DNA of 64,000 bases from Thioclava dalianensis (lineage in GTDB: Bacteria > Pseudomonadota > Alphaproteobacteria > Rhodobacterales > Rhodobacteraceae). This document shows positions 35,697 through 43,905 of the stretch, in pieces. The stretch covers positions 62,001 to 126,000 of the forward strand of contig NZ_JHEH01000002.1 of NCBI RefSeq assembly GCF_000715505.1, given 5' to 3'. Position numbers and translations under genes: made by a program. Within the stretch, counting starts at the first letter, position 1; each line of letters begins with the position of its first letter. The notes below the pieces were generated by a model. It made no database searches. It was not told where the DNA came from and was given only the letters and a program-made list of their open reading frames with translations.

Positions 35697-37678
35697 TCCG
35701 CCGCATCCCGATAGACCAGAGCGCGCGGCAGATCGGGAAAGCTCTCGCAGGTCGCATCGAACGCGGCATCGACCGCGGTCGCCCCGCTGCCCTCGATCCG
35801 GCGGAAGATCTCGGTCTTGGTGAAAAAGCGCCAATGCACCGGCAGCGTCGCGAGGATCTCGGTCAGCCGGTCATAGGCCGCATCGGTCCAGCGCCGCTCA
35901 TAAAGCTCGCGCTCGGGGCCGTAGTCGAAAAACGCCCCGGACGGCGCGGGCATGGCGGCGCGCAGGGCATCCGTCTGTGCCGCATCGACCTGACCGTCCA
36001 CCAAGGCCACGCCGTAATCGCGCAGCGCAGCCTCAGCCGAGACATAGCCACGCTGCACATCCAGCGCCACGCGCCAAGGCTCGCGCGCCCGCGGATCACC
36101 GCGGCCACCACCGCCCGCCGAGCGCAGCTGCAGCACATCGCCGGGTTGCAAGATCGCGGTATCTTTCGAGCCCATGCGCCGCTCGCGCGAGGTGCCCGGA
36201 TTGACCACCATATCCGCAAGCCCCGCCGCCTTGCCGCCCTGCGTGCCCCAAGGCCGGAAGATGCTGCGATCGCGGTTGCGCGCGGTGATCCGGCTATCAG
36301 GCGCGAAGACCTTGACGGCCAGTTCGGTTGCAAGCCCGCCGCGCCAGCGCCCTGCCCCGCCGGTATCCTGTGCCAGACCGTATTTCACGAATTCCACTGG
36401 CACTTCGGTCTCGGTGATCTCGATCGGTGTGTTCTTGAGATAGGCCGCATCAGCGCCGGACCCGTTGGTGCCATCGCGATGCGGCATCCCGCCGCCGCCG
36501 CCCACGACCGGGTTCACCGCCGCGATCACCGTGCGCTGCGTGCGCTCGTCGCGGGTCATGACGTTGAGGATGCAATTGTTGCCAGCAGGTGCCGCCGGCA
36601 TCCGTTCGGGAAGCGCCTGTGCGAAGGCCCCGAAGATGACCGAGCGCAGCCGCGCGCAGGTCAGGGAGCGCATCCCCACCGCAGCCGGGCTCACCGGATT
36701 GAGCACACTGCCCTCCGGCGTGATGCAGGTGAAGGGCTGGGTCAGCCCGGTATTGAGCAAGATCTGCGGGTTGAGCGTGTAGAGCACGTAATAGACGCCC
36801 ACGAGCAGGATCGTGTGACGCGGATCGCCGCCCGAGGGCACATTGAGCGACGAGGCCAGTTGCGGGTCCGAACCGGTGAAATCCAGCACCGCCGCGTCGT
36901 CGCGAATTTTCAACGTCAGCTTGAGGCGGACCGGGTTCGCCTCGTCGCTATCCTCATCGGCGTAATCGGCAAAGACATAGTCCCCATCGGGAATGTCGCG
37001 CAGGATCGCGCGGGCCTGTGCCTCGGCCTGCTCTTTGAGGGCCGCGACCCCTTGCAAGAACCCCGCCTTGCCGAAGCGCTCGATCATCGCATGAACCTTG
37101 CGCTCGCCAGTGCCAAGCGCGCCGACCAGGGCCTTGATGTCGCCCATGTTCAGATCGGGCTTGCGGACATTCGTGCTCATGATCCGCAGAATTTGCTGAT
37201 CGAACTGCCCTTCATTCACAAGTTTCATCGGCGGGAAGCGCACGCCCTCTTGATGGATCTCGGTCAGCGAGCGCGAGAGGGATGCAGGGACCGCCCCGCC
37301 CATATCGGTATTGTGGATATGCCCACCGGTCCAAGCGACGATATCGTCGCCCGCGAAAACCGGCTTCCACAGATGCGTATCAGGCGCATGGGTCGCCACA
37401 AACCCCGAATAGGGATCATTGGTGAAACCGACATCGCCCGGGCGATAGTCATCGATCATGTCGATCGCGCGACCATAGGTCAGGCCGGGATACCACGTCG
37501 CACCGAGTTCGGTCGGCACGGCAAAGGTATCCCCACCATGATCCAGAAGTTGCAGCGTGAAATCCTGCGTTTCCTTGACGAAGGCCGAATGCGCGGTTCT
37601 GTGCAGCGTATGGGCCATATTTTCCGCGGCCGCGCGCGCGTGATTGGCGAGAACCTGAAGGGTCATCTTGTCGAACAT
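35693..37678 (-). CDS. hyuB: hydantoinase B/oxoprolinase-type subunit
   Basis: A 661-residue HyuB subunit. With HyuA it hydrolyses cyclic amides (N-methylhydantoin, oxoproline-like) using ATP. Motifs of the family: HTLHRTAHSAFVKETQDFTL, TNDPYSGFVATHAPDTHLW, GGHIHNTDMGGAVPASL, and DTGGAGRWRGGLATEL. The gene follows hyuA with 5 bases between and precedes the 2Fe-2S and flavin subunits. Confidence 0.92.
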   Translation of the reverse strand: MFDKMTLQVLANHARAAAENMAHTLHRTAHSAFVKETQDFTLQLLDHGGDTFAVPTELGATWYPGLTYGRAIDMIDDYRPGDVGFTNDPYSGFVATHAPDTHLWKPVFAGDDIVAWTGGHIHNTDMGGAVPASLSRSLTEIHQEGVRFPPMKLVNEGQFDQQILRIMSTNVRKPDLNMGDIKALVGALGTGERKVHAMIERFGKAGFLQGVAALKEQAEAQARAILRDIPDGDYVFADYADEDSDEANPVRLKLTLKIRDDAAVLDFTGSDPQLASSLNVPSGGDPRHTILLVGVYYVLYTLNPQILLNTGLTQPFTCITPEGSVLNPVSPAAVGMRSLTCARLRSVIFGAFAQALPERMPAAPAGNNCILNVMTRDERTQRTVIAAVNPVVGGGGGMPHRDGTNGSGADAAYLKNTPIEITETEVPVEFVKYGLAQDTGGAGRWRGGLATELAVKVFAPDSRITARNRDRSIFRPWGTQGGKAAGLADMVVNPGTSRERRMGSKDTAILQPGDVLQLRSAGGGGRGDPRAREPWRVALDVQRGYVSAEAALRDYGVALVDGQVDAAQTDALRAAMPAPSGAFFDYGPERELYERRWTDAAYDRLTEILATLPVHWRFFTKTEIFRRIEGSGATAVDAAFDATCESFPDLPRALVYRDAAE

Positions 37679-37683
37679 GGCGG

Positions 37684-39726
37684 TTACTCCCCGAGGCTGA
37701 GATGGATGTTGAGCTTGTCGTCCACCTGCGCAACGGCCCCGGCGGGGATCGCGAAGGTCGTGTCTTCCTGCGAGACGATGCAGGGCCCCGCGAATTGCGC
37801 GCCGGGTGGCAGCGACGCGCGGTCATAAAGCGCAATCTCCTGCCACTCGCCGATATAGACCGGCACATGGCGCAGAGCCGCCGTGCTGACCTCTGCGATC
37901 TCGCTCAGCTCGGGCTTTTGCCCCGCGCCCACCGCCGAGAGCCTCAGATTCACGATCTCGATCTGGCCGTCGGGATCGGAGAAATCGTAGATCCGCGCAT
38001 GGGTCTCGTGGAAAGCCTGTGCAAATCCGGGCAGGTCCGAGAGGTGATCGGGCGCAATTGCGACCTCGATTTCATAGCTTTGGCCGGAATAGCGCATATC
38101 GGCCGAAAGCCGCAGATCGATGGCCCCATTATGGCCCTGTGCCGCCAGCCAGTCGCGCCCCTCTCGCGAGAGAGCCTGAAACTGTGCCTGGAGGTCCGGC
38201 AGCCGCGCGGCCTCCAAGGGCGCAAAGACCGTTCGGATGAAATCGCCCTTCAGATCCGCGACGAGCCCGCCCAGTGCCGAGACGACGCCGGGCCTACGCG
38301 ATGCGATCACGCGCGGCATGCCGAGCTCGCGCGCCAAGAAGGCGCCCAGCATCGGGCCACCCCCGCCGAATGGCATCAACGCGAATTCGCGCAGATCCAC
38401 ACCCGCGCGCGAGGAGAGTTTCTCGACCTCGACGAACATTTCCGACACGGCGATATCGAGGATCGCCTGCGCGGTTTCCTCAGCGCTCCGGCCCAGCTGG
38501 TCAGCCAGCTCTTGGACCGCCGCGCGCGCCAGCTCGACATCCATGCGCAGCTGACCGTAGGCCATCTCGCTATGACCAAGCCAACCGCAGACCGCCATCG
38601 CATCGGTGACCGTCGCGCGGGTTCCGCCACGACTGTAACAGGCGGGGCCCGGCGTCGATCCGGCGCTTTCGGGACCAACGCGCAAGACGCCCTGCGCATC
38701 GACGCTCGCGATAGAGCCGCCGCCGATCCCGATCGAGCTGACCGAGACCGAAGGGATATGCAGCGGGAACTCCCCGACCAGTTCATCCGAGCCGAACTGC
38801 ACTTCGCCATCGATGATCAAGGCGAAATCAGCCGAGGTGCCGCCAATATCGAGGGTCAGGATGCGGCTTTCGCCCGCCTGCCGCGCAAGCCAAGCAGCCC
38901 CCGTCACCCCCGAGGCGGTCCCCGAGAGCAGCATCGACACGCAGTCGCGCCGCCCCTCGGAGGCGGTCATCACACCGCCATTCGACTTCGTCAGCATCGC
39001 GCGGGCGGGCACGTTGCGCAGTGCCAGACGCGCCTCGAGCGCTTCGAGATAGCCCGACACACGCGGATGCACATAGCCATTGAGGAGAGCGGTCGAACTG
39101 CGCTCATATTCGCGGATCACCGGCCAGACCTCGGCGGAGGTGAACACGAAGAGATTTGGCGCGATGGCCTCGATCTGGGCGCGGATCGCGATCTCTTGGC
39201 CCGGATCGCGCCAGGCATGCAGCAGCGCGATGACAATCCCTTCGGCCCCCGCGGCGCGCGCCTGCGCCACAGCGTCGGCCACGGCTTCGGGGGGCGGATC
39301 GCGGCGCTGACCATCGACACGCATCCGGGCAGGCAACCCAAAGATCCGGTCACGCGGCACAAGCGGTTCGGGGCGATGGCAGAACAGCGAATACATGTCT
39401 GGCATCCGCAGCCGCGCCAGCTCGATCACATCCTCGAACCCGGCATTGGTGAACAGCGCAAGCTGCGCGCCCTTGCGTTGGATGATCGTGTTGATGCCAA
39501 CTGTCGTGCCATGCACGAAGCGGCTGATCAGCGCAGGATCCAGAGTCTCGCGCTCGGCCAAAAGATCCAATCCGGCTCCCAACTCTGCACCCGGATCCTC
39601 CGGCGTGGTCAGAACCTTGAGCGAGACGATGCGGCCCGAACGCACTTCGAGCGCGCAGAAGTCCATAAATGTGCCGCCAATATCGACACCGATCTTCCAG
39701 TCCTCAGCGGGGAGGTTTCCGTCCAT
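37684..39726 (-). CDS. hyuA: hydantoinase A/oxoprolinase-type subunit
   Basis: A 680-residue HyuA subunit with the ASKHA-type ATP-binding fold. Seen: IGVDIGGTFMDFCALE (phosphate 1), FVHGTTVGINTIIQRKGAQL, LTLDIGGTSADFALIIDGE (phosphate 2), and FGGGGPMLGAFLARELGM. Acts with HyuB on cyclic amides at the expense of ATP. First gene of the hyuAB-2Fe-2S-flavin operon; a 17-bp LysR-type dyad lies 79 bases upstream. ATG at 39726. Confidence 0.93.
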   Translation of the reverse strand: MDGNLPAEDWKIGVDIGGTFMDFCALEVRSGRIVSLKVLTTPEDPGAELGAGLDLLAERETLDPALISRFVHGTTVGINTIIQRKGAQLALFTNAGFEDVIELARLRMPDMYSLFCHRPEPLVPRDRIFGLPARMRVDGQRRDPPPEAVADAVAQARAAGAEGIVIALLHAWRDPGQEIAIRAQIEAIAPNLFVFTSAEVWPVIREYERSSTALLNGYVHPRVSGYLEALEARLALRNVPARAMLTKSNGGVMTASEGRRDCVSMLLSGTASGVTGAAWLARQAGESRILTLDIGGTSADFALIIDGEVQFGSDELVGEFPLHIPSVSVSSIGIGGGSIASVDAQGVLRVGPESAGSTPGPACYSRGGTRATVTDAMAVCGWLGHSEMAYGQLRMDVELARAAVQELADQLGRSAEETAQAILDIAVSEMFVEVEKLSSRAGVDLREFALMPFGGGGPMLGAFLARELGMPRVIASRRPGVVSALGGLVADLKGDFIRTVFAPLEAARLPDLQAQFQALSREGRDWLAAQGHNGAIDLRLSADMRYSGQSYEIEVAIAPDHLSDLPGFAQAFHETHARIYDFSDPDGQIEIVNLRLSAVGAGQKPELSEIAEVSTAALRHVPVYIGEWQEIALYDRASLPPGAQFAGPCIVSQEDTTFAIPAGAVAQVDDKLNIHLSLGE

Positions 39727-39804
39727 GACACGCGCCTTTCCTTTTCCGTTGCCCTAATCGAGCAGGGAAAGCCGGCGGGGTCCAAGTCGGATGACGCGCC
39801 ACGC

Positions 39805-39821
39805 CATAAGCGCGACTTATG
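39805..39821. promoter_or_regulatory. LysR-type operator at the hyu operon
   Basis: CATAAG-N5-CTTATG is a perfect 6-bp inverted repeat (39805-39810 and 39816-39821) and contains the T-N11-A LysR box. It lies between the LysR gene stop and the hyuA start. A nearly identical dyad is at 40708-40724 over the LysR start. Matching sites at both ends of the regulator gene point to a real operator. Confidence 0.6.
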
Positions 39822-40698
39822 CGATTGTGCAGGAGGCCCGGATTTGCGCCCGCATCAACTCTTCGGCGCGCGACAGGGTCTTGCCTTTCAGCGTCAAAAG
39901 CGAAAGCGGCAGGGTCGGGCCATGGGCCAGCGGGCGATTGACCAAGCCGTCGAACTGGTCCCAAGGCAAGAGCGCGTCGACGACCGCAACACCCAGCCCG
40001 GCCTGCACGAAGCCCACCGCCGAGATTGAACTGTCGATCTCCAATTCCGGCGCGAACTGAAGCCCCGCGCGCCGCCATGCTCGGTCGAGCTTTTCCCAAG
40101 GCCGGGTCGCTGAGCGGTAAGAAATTAGCTGTTCGCCCTCAAGCTGCTCCATCGTGACCTGATCTTTTCGTGAGAGCGGATGGTCCTTCGGCATTAGGCA
40201 ACAAAAGCCGGTATATCCCAAAATCTCGAGGTCGATATCGGGCGGGAAACGATCCGACAATCCCAGCACAAGCGAGGCATCGCCCTCGCGCAGCATCACC
40301 AAAAGCGCGGCCAGCGGCGCCACACCCGAGCGCACGGCAATATCGGGATGCCGCGCCCGAAATGTCGCCAAAGCCTGCGGCAACAGTGACATCGCGGGCG
40401 GGGTGGAGCTGGCCACGCGCACGAGCCCTGCCCGCCCCAGACGCAGATCAGCGGTCTTGCGGCGCAACCCCTCGAGCTCGCCAAAAATGCGCTCCGCCTC
40501 TGGGAATAATTCCTGCGCCTCGGGGGTCGGGCGCAGCCGCCCCTTCTCGCGCTCGAACAGGGCAAATCCCAGATCATCTTCGGTATGGCGCAGCACCTGA
40601 CTGAGCGCAGGCTGCGAGATGTTGAGCATCCGCGCCGCCTCCGTCACGGTTCCAGCCCGCATCACGGCGGTGAAAACTTCGAGTTGTCGCGCGCGCAT
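39817..40698 (-). CDS. LysR-family transcriptional regulator
   Basis: Winged HTH at residues about 4-62 (LEVFTAVMRAGTVTEAARML, ISQPALSQVLRHTEDDLG) and a periplasmic-binding-like effector domain in the rest; about 293 residues. I take the ATG at 40698 (MRARQLEVF) because GGAG lies in good position and the ATG at 40710 falls inside the operator dyad. It is divergent from the HcnC-like gene and faces the hyu operon, so it probably controls both; its effector is unknown. Confidence 0.9.
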   Translation of the reverse strand: MRARQLEVFTAVMRAGTVTEAARMLNISQPALSQVLRHTEDDLGFALFEREKGRLRPTPEAQELFPEAERIFGELEGLRRKTADLRLGRAGLVRVASSTPPAMSLLPQALATFRARHPDIAVRSGVAPLAALLVMLREGDASLVLGLSDRFPPDIDLEILGYTGFCCLMPKDHPLSRKDQVTMEQLEGEQLISYRSATRPWEKLDRAWRRAGLQFAPELEIDSSISAVGFVQAGLGVAVVDALLPWDQFDGLVNRPLAHGPTLPLSLLTLKGKTLSRAEELMRAQIRASCTIA

Positions 40699-40707
40699 CC
40701 TGCGCTC

Positions 40708-40724
40708 CATAGGCTTTACTTATG
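40708..40724. promoter_or_regulatory. LysR-type operator at the regulator start
   Basis: CATAGG-N5-CTTATG (40708-40713 and 40719-40724) matches the hyu-promoter dyad at 11 of 12 arm positions with the same spacing. Its place over the LysR start and 74 bases from the divergent gene suggests autoregulation. Confidence 0.55.
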
Positions 40725-40797
40725 ACCCTCGCTGATACCCGACTTTGACGGCTGCGCGCAAGCTTGCAAGGGTGAGGCACAAGAAAAGGGTAAGCGA

Positions 40798-41904
40798 ATG
40801 GATGCAATCGTGCTCGGCGGCGGGTTGATGGGATCGGCCACCAGTTTCTTTCTCGCGCGGCGCGGCCTGCGAGTGCGCCTCATTGAGCGCGCAGCGATCG
40901 GGGCCGGGGCGACCGTGGCCTCTTTTGGCAATATTCGCCGCACCGGCAGGTATCTGCCGCAGATGCCGCTGGCGCATCGCTCGCTCGCGCTCTGGAGCCA
41001 GCTGCACCGCCTTCTGGACTGCGACGTGGAGTTTCGCGCGACCGGGCATCTGCGGCTGATCTTCGACACCGAAGCGCTGGCGCAGATGCGGCAGTTTCAG
41101 TTCGAGGCACAGAATTGGGGGCTTGAGATTGACGAGCTGACCCCCGCCGATATCCGACGTCGGTTTCCGGGTCTCGGGCCCGATGCCATCGCGGCCAGTT
41201 TCTCGCCGATGGATGGCTCGGCCAATCCACGGCTGATGGGCACGGCTTTTGCCACAGCCGCACAGCGTCTGGGCGCAGAGATCACCGACCGGGCCGGGCC
41301 GACCACGGTCACGGCCAGTCCTTCGGGCTTTCACGTGACCTGCGACAAGGGGCAGTTCAGCGCGCCGATCCTGATCAACTGTGCAGGCGCCGGCGGGCGG
41401 GCAATCGCTGCGCAATTTGGCGAGGATGTTCCGCTCAGCGTGCACGGCCCGCAAATGGGCGTCACCGAGCCGCTGCCGCATCGCATCGTGCCGGTTGTCG
41501 GGATGTGGGGCGCGGATGGTGCCTATCTGCGGCAGGTCGAGCGCGGCAATATCGTCTTTGGCGGCGGCGTCAAACGCACCGATGTCGGGCCAGACGGGTT
41601 CGCGCGCGTCGATCCCGCACGGCTTGAACCGCAACTGCGTCAGCTTGTGCGCCTGCTGCCGCAGCTGCGCAATGTCGCGATCTTGCGCCAATGGTCGGGG
41701 GCGGAAGGCTATCTGGCCGACACTCTGCCGGTCATGGGCGCATCGGGCACGACCGCGGGTCTGTTTCACGCCTTCGGCTTTTGCGGCCACGGCTTCCAGC
41801 TCGGCCCCGGCGTCGGCGACACGATGGCCGAGCTGGTCGCGACCGGGCGCTCCGAGACGCCCCTCGCACCGTTCAGCATAACCCGTTTCGCAAGTCGTCC
41901 GTGA
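40798..41904 (+). CDS. FAD-dependent amine oxidoreductase, HcnC/OoxB-like subunit
   Basis: A 368-residue DAO-fold flavoprotein with AIVLGGGLMGSATSFFLARRG for FAD at the N-terminus, TVASFGNIRRTGRYLP, and FGFCGHGFQLGPGVGDTMAEL near the C-terminus. It is the type of the catalytic beta subunit of HcnABC/OoxAB-like dehydrogenases that oxidise glycine, opines or D-hydroxyproline. AAGGG ribosome site lies 7 bases before ATG. Divergent from the LysR gene and close to two partner subunits across it. Confidence 0.85.
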   Translation: MDAIVLGGGLMGSATSFFLARRGLRVRLIERAAIGAGATVASFGNIRRTGRYLPQMPLAHRSLALWSQLHRLLDCDVEFRATGHLRLIFDTEALAQMRQFQFEAQNWGLEIDELTPADIRRRFPGLGPDAIAASFSPMDGSANPRLMGTAFATAAQRLGAEITDRAGPTTVTASPSGFHVTCDKGQFSAPILINCAGAGGRAIAAQFGEDVPLSVHGPQMGVTEPLPHRIVPVVGMWGADGAYLRQVERGNIVFGGGVKRTDVGPDGFARVDPARLEPQLRQLVRLLPQLRNVAILRQWSGAEGYLADTLPVMGASGTTAGLFHAFGFCGHGFQLGPGVGDTMAELVATGRSETPLAPFSITRFASRP

Positions 41905-41909
41905 TGCGC

Positions 41910-43238
41910 TCAGAACTCCGCGATCTTGCCCCATTGGCTTTTCTCGAACCGCGCCAGCCGGTATTGCGCGACCGATGTGAGTGGCGCGCGGCCCAGCACC
42001 AGATCCGCAACCAGATGCCCGACGCCGGGACCGATCCCGAAGCCATGTCCGGACAGCCCCGCTGCCAGCGTGGCGCCCGGCAGGCCGATATCGCTGTCGA
42101 TCACCGGGACGCCATCGGGCGTGCTGTCGATATAGCCCGCCCATGTCGCTTGCACGGGCAACTCCCGCAGCGCAGGCATCAGCGCGCGCGCCGCAGACAG
42201 TGTCTTTGCGATCAGCGCCTTCGAGGGGACAGGGTCGAGGATGCGCACGCGCTCCATCGGGGTCTCTTTGTCGAGCGCCCAGTGACGGCGCGTCTCGAAC
42301 CCTGCGCGCCAAGCCTGCAACCCGCCCGGACGCAACACCCGCCAGCGTTTCAGGGCCATCGGTGCGAAATGCCGTGCCTCTTTGAGCGCGCCGGGCGTCA
42401 GATCAAGCGTCCCGCTCCCCGAGATCGCCATGGTGAACGCCCCGTCCGTCCGCCGCGTCACGGAGGCCCCTTTGGTGTGCAACGCGGGTGGCACCTCTGC
42501 CGCCGCGCCCGGCCCGACCGACAGGATCGAGCTGCGCACCGCGCTTTGCGGAAAGCGAATGCCGCGCTGATGCAGGAAGCTCGAGGCCCACGCGCCCCCG
42601 GCCATCACGACTTGGCGGGTGCGGATCGGACCGGCCTCGGTGACGACCGCGCTCACATGCCCGGCTTCCAGCTCAAGCCCGCGCGCTGCGCAGTTTTGCA
42701 AGACCACGCCGCCATGCTGCATCACGCCTTTCGCAATCAGCGGCGCGGCGCGTGCGGGATCGGCGGTGCCGTCGCTGGGCGACCACACACCGCCAGCCCA
42801 GCCTTTGCCGGTCGCCGCGCCGCGTGCACTTGCCTCGGGGGCGCTCAGCATCCGCGTGTCGACCCCCTCGCCGCGCGCGAAACGGCCCCATTTCGCCCAG
42901 CCCTCGATCTCGGCCTCATCATTGGAGAGATAGAGCAGACCGCATCTGCGAAAGCCCAGATCCTCACCGATATCGCGGCTCATCTCTTCCCACAGGCGCA
43001 GGCTTTCGGTGGAGAGCGGCAATTCGCGGGAATCGCGGTTTTGCTGGCGGCACCAGCCCCAGTTGCGCGAGGATTGCTCCGCCCCAATGCGTCCTTTTTC
43101 CAGCAGCACGACCTTCTGCCCGGCCCGCGCAAGCCAATAGGCCGCGCTGACCCCGACGACACCGCCGCCGATCACGACGCAATCGGCCTGTGCGGGAAGG
43201 GTGGAATGTGTTTCAATATGCATCAAGGGCGCGGGCAT
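41910..43238 (-). CDS. FAD-dependent oxidoreductase (DAO family)
   Basis: A 442-residue flavoprotein with GGGVVGVSAAYWLARAGQKV at about residue 23, SSRNWGWCRQQNRD, and GLSGHGFGIGPGVGHLVADL near the C-terminus. Members oxidise D- or N-methyl amino acids, sarcosine or polyamine-like amines to imines, giving H2O2 or passing electrons on. ATG at 43238 follows CGGAGG at good spacing; longer starts are not needed. Convergent with the HcnC-like gene and divergent from the Lrp regulator, which probably controls it. Confidence 0.88.
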   Translation of the reverse strand: MPAPLMHIETHSTLPAQADCVVIGGGVVGVSAAYWLARAGQKVVLLEKGRIGAEQSSRNWGWCRQQNRDSRELPLSTESLRLWEEMSRDIGEDLGFRRCGLLYLSNDEAEIEGWAKWGRFARGEGVDTRMLSAPEASARGAATGKGWAGGVWSPSDGTADPARAAPLIAKGVMQHGGVVLQNCAARGLELEAGHVSAVVTEAGPIRTRQVVMAGGAWASSFLHQRGIRFPQSAVRSSILSVGPGAAAEVPPALHTKGASVTRRTDGAFTMAISGSGTLDLTPGALKEARHFAPMALKRWRVLRPGGLQAWRAGFETRRHWALDKETPMERVRILDPVPSKALIAKTLSAARALMPALRELPVQATWAGYIDSTPDGVPVIDSDIGLPGATLAAGLSGHGFGIGPGVGHLVADLVLGRAPLTSVAQYRLARFEKSQWGKIAEF

Positions 43239-43336
43239 AGGGCCTCCGTTATCACGTTTTCTCTTGCCTACCACCCGCTCCGTAACCGCATCTGCCAAAC
43301 TTATCTGCCGCGCAGCATTTCCTTCCGAATGCGATT

Positions 43337-43367
43337 GACACAACGGATGCAATGGACTTTTCAATTC
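43337..43367 (+). promoter_or_regulatory. candidate promoter of the Lrp gene
   Basis: Consensus TTGACA at 43337-43342 with TTCAAT at 43362-43367 (spacing 19), 29 bases upstream of the start at 43397. Confidence 0.35.
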
Positions 43368-43396
43368 AGCGTCCGAAGACTGGGGGAACCCTGCCA

Positions 43397-43894
43397 ATGA
43401 CCACCGCCTACAAGCTCGATCGGATCGATCTGAAGATCTTGACCGAATTGCAACGCAACGGTCGGATCACGAATGTCGAACTGGCCGATAAGGTCGCCTT
43501 GTCGCCCTCGCCTTGCCTGATGCGGGTCAAAAAGCTGCAACAGGCGGGCTATATCACCGGCTATGCGGCCCAGATCAACGTGGCCCGCTTGGGCGAGACG
43601 CTCACGGTGTTCACCGAATTCACCCTCAAAAATCACCGTCAGATCGACTTCGCCCGCTTTCAGGAGGCGCTGGAGCGCACCGAAAGCTGCGTCGAATGCC
43701 ACCTCGTCTCGGGCGGCTACGACTATCTGGCGAAATTCGTCTGCGCGTCGATCTCGGATTACCAGACCATCATGGAGGCGCTGATCGATCGCCAAGACGT
43801 GGGCATCGACAAATACTTCAGCTTCGTCGTGATGAAGACCCCGTTCGAGCGCAATTCGCTGCCGATCAGCCTGCTCTTTGACGACAAGATCTGA
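43397..43894 (+). CDS. Lrp/AsnC-family transcriptional regulator
   Basis: A 165-residue regulator: HTH at about 5-55 (LDRIDLKILTELQRNGRI, NVELADKVALSPSPCLMRV) and a C-terminal RAM ligand-binding domain (LTVFTEFTLKNH, SGGYDYLAKFVC). Members respond to amino acids and often control the divergent amino-acid oxidase. That fits the DAO gene at 41910. ATG at 43397 follows GGGGGAA. Confidence 0.93.
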   Translation: MTTAYKLDRIDLKILTELQRNGRITNVELADKVALSPSPCLMRVKKLQQAGYITGYAAQINVARLGETLTVFTEFTLKNHRQIDFARFQEALERTESCVECHLVSGGYDYLAKFVCASISDYQTIMEALIDRQDVGIDKYFSFVVMKTPFERNSLPISLLFDDKI

Positions 43895-43905
43895 TCACCG
43901 CCCTC

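Noticed and set aside
35351-37828. A plus-strand open frame of 825 codons opposite hyuB
   Set aside because: Arg/His/Ala-rich shadow of the GC-skewed codon positions of hyuB, which has clear family motifs. No recognisable domain. The same applies to long antisense frames at 37702-40029, 32394-33971 and 7623-9506.
40710-40710. ATG at 40710 as the LysR start
   Set aside because: It lies inside the operator dyad, while ATG 40698 has GGAG at good spacing and a typical LysR beginning. The difference is only four codons, so this is not certain.
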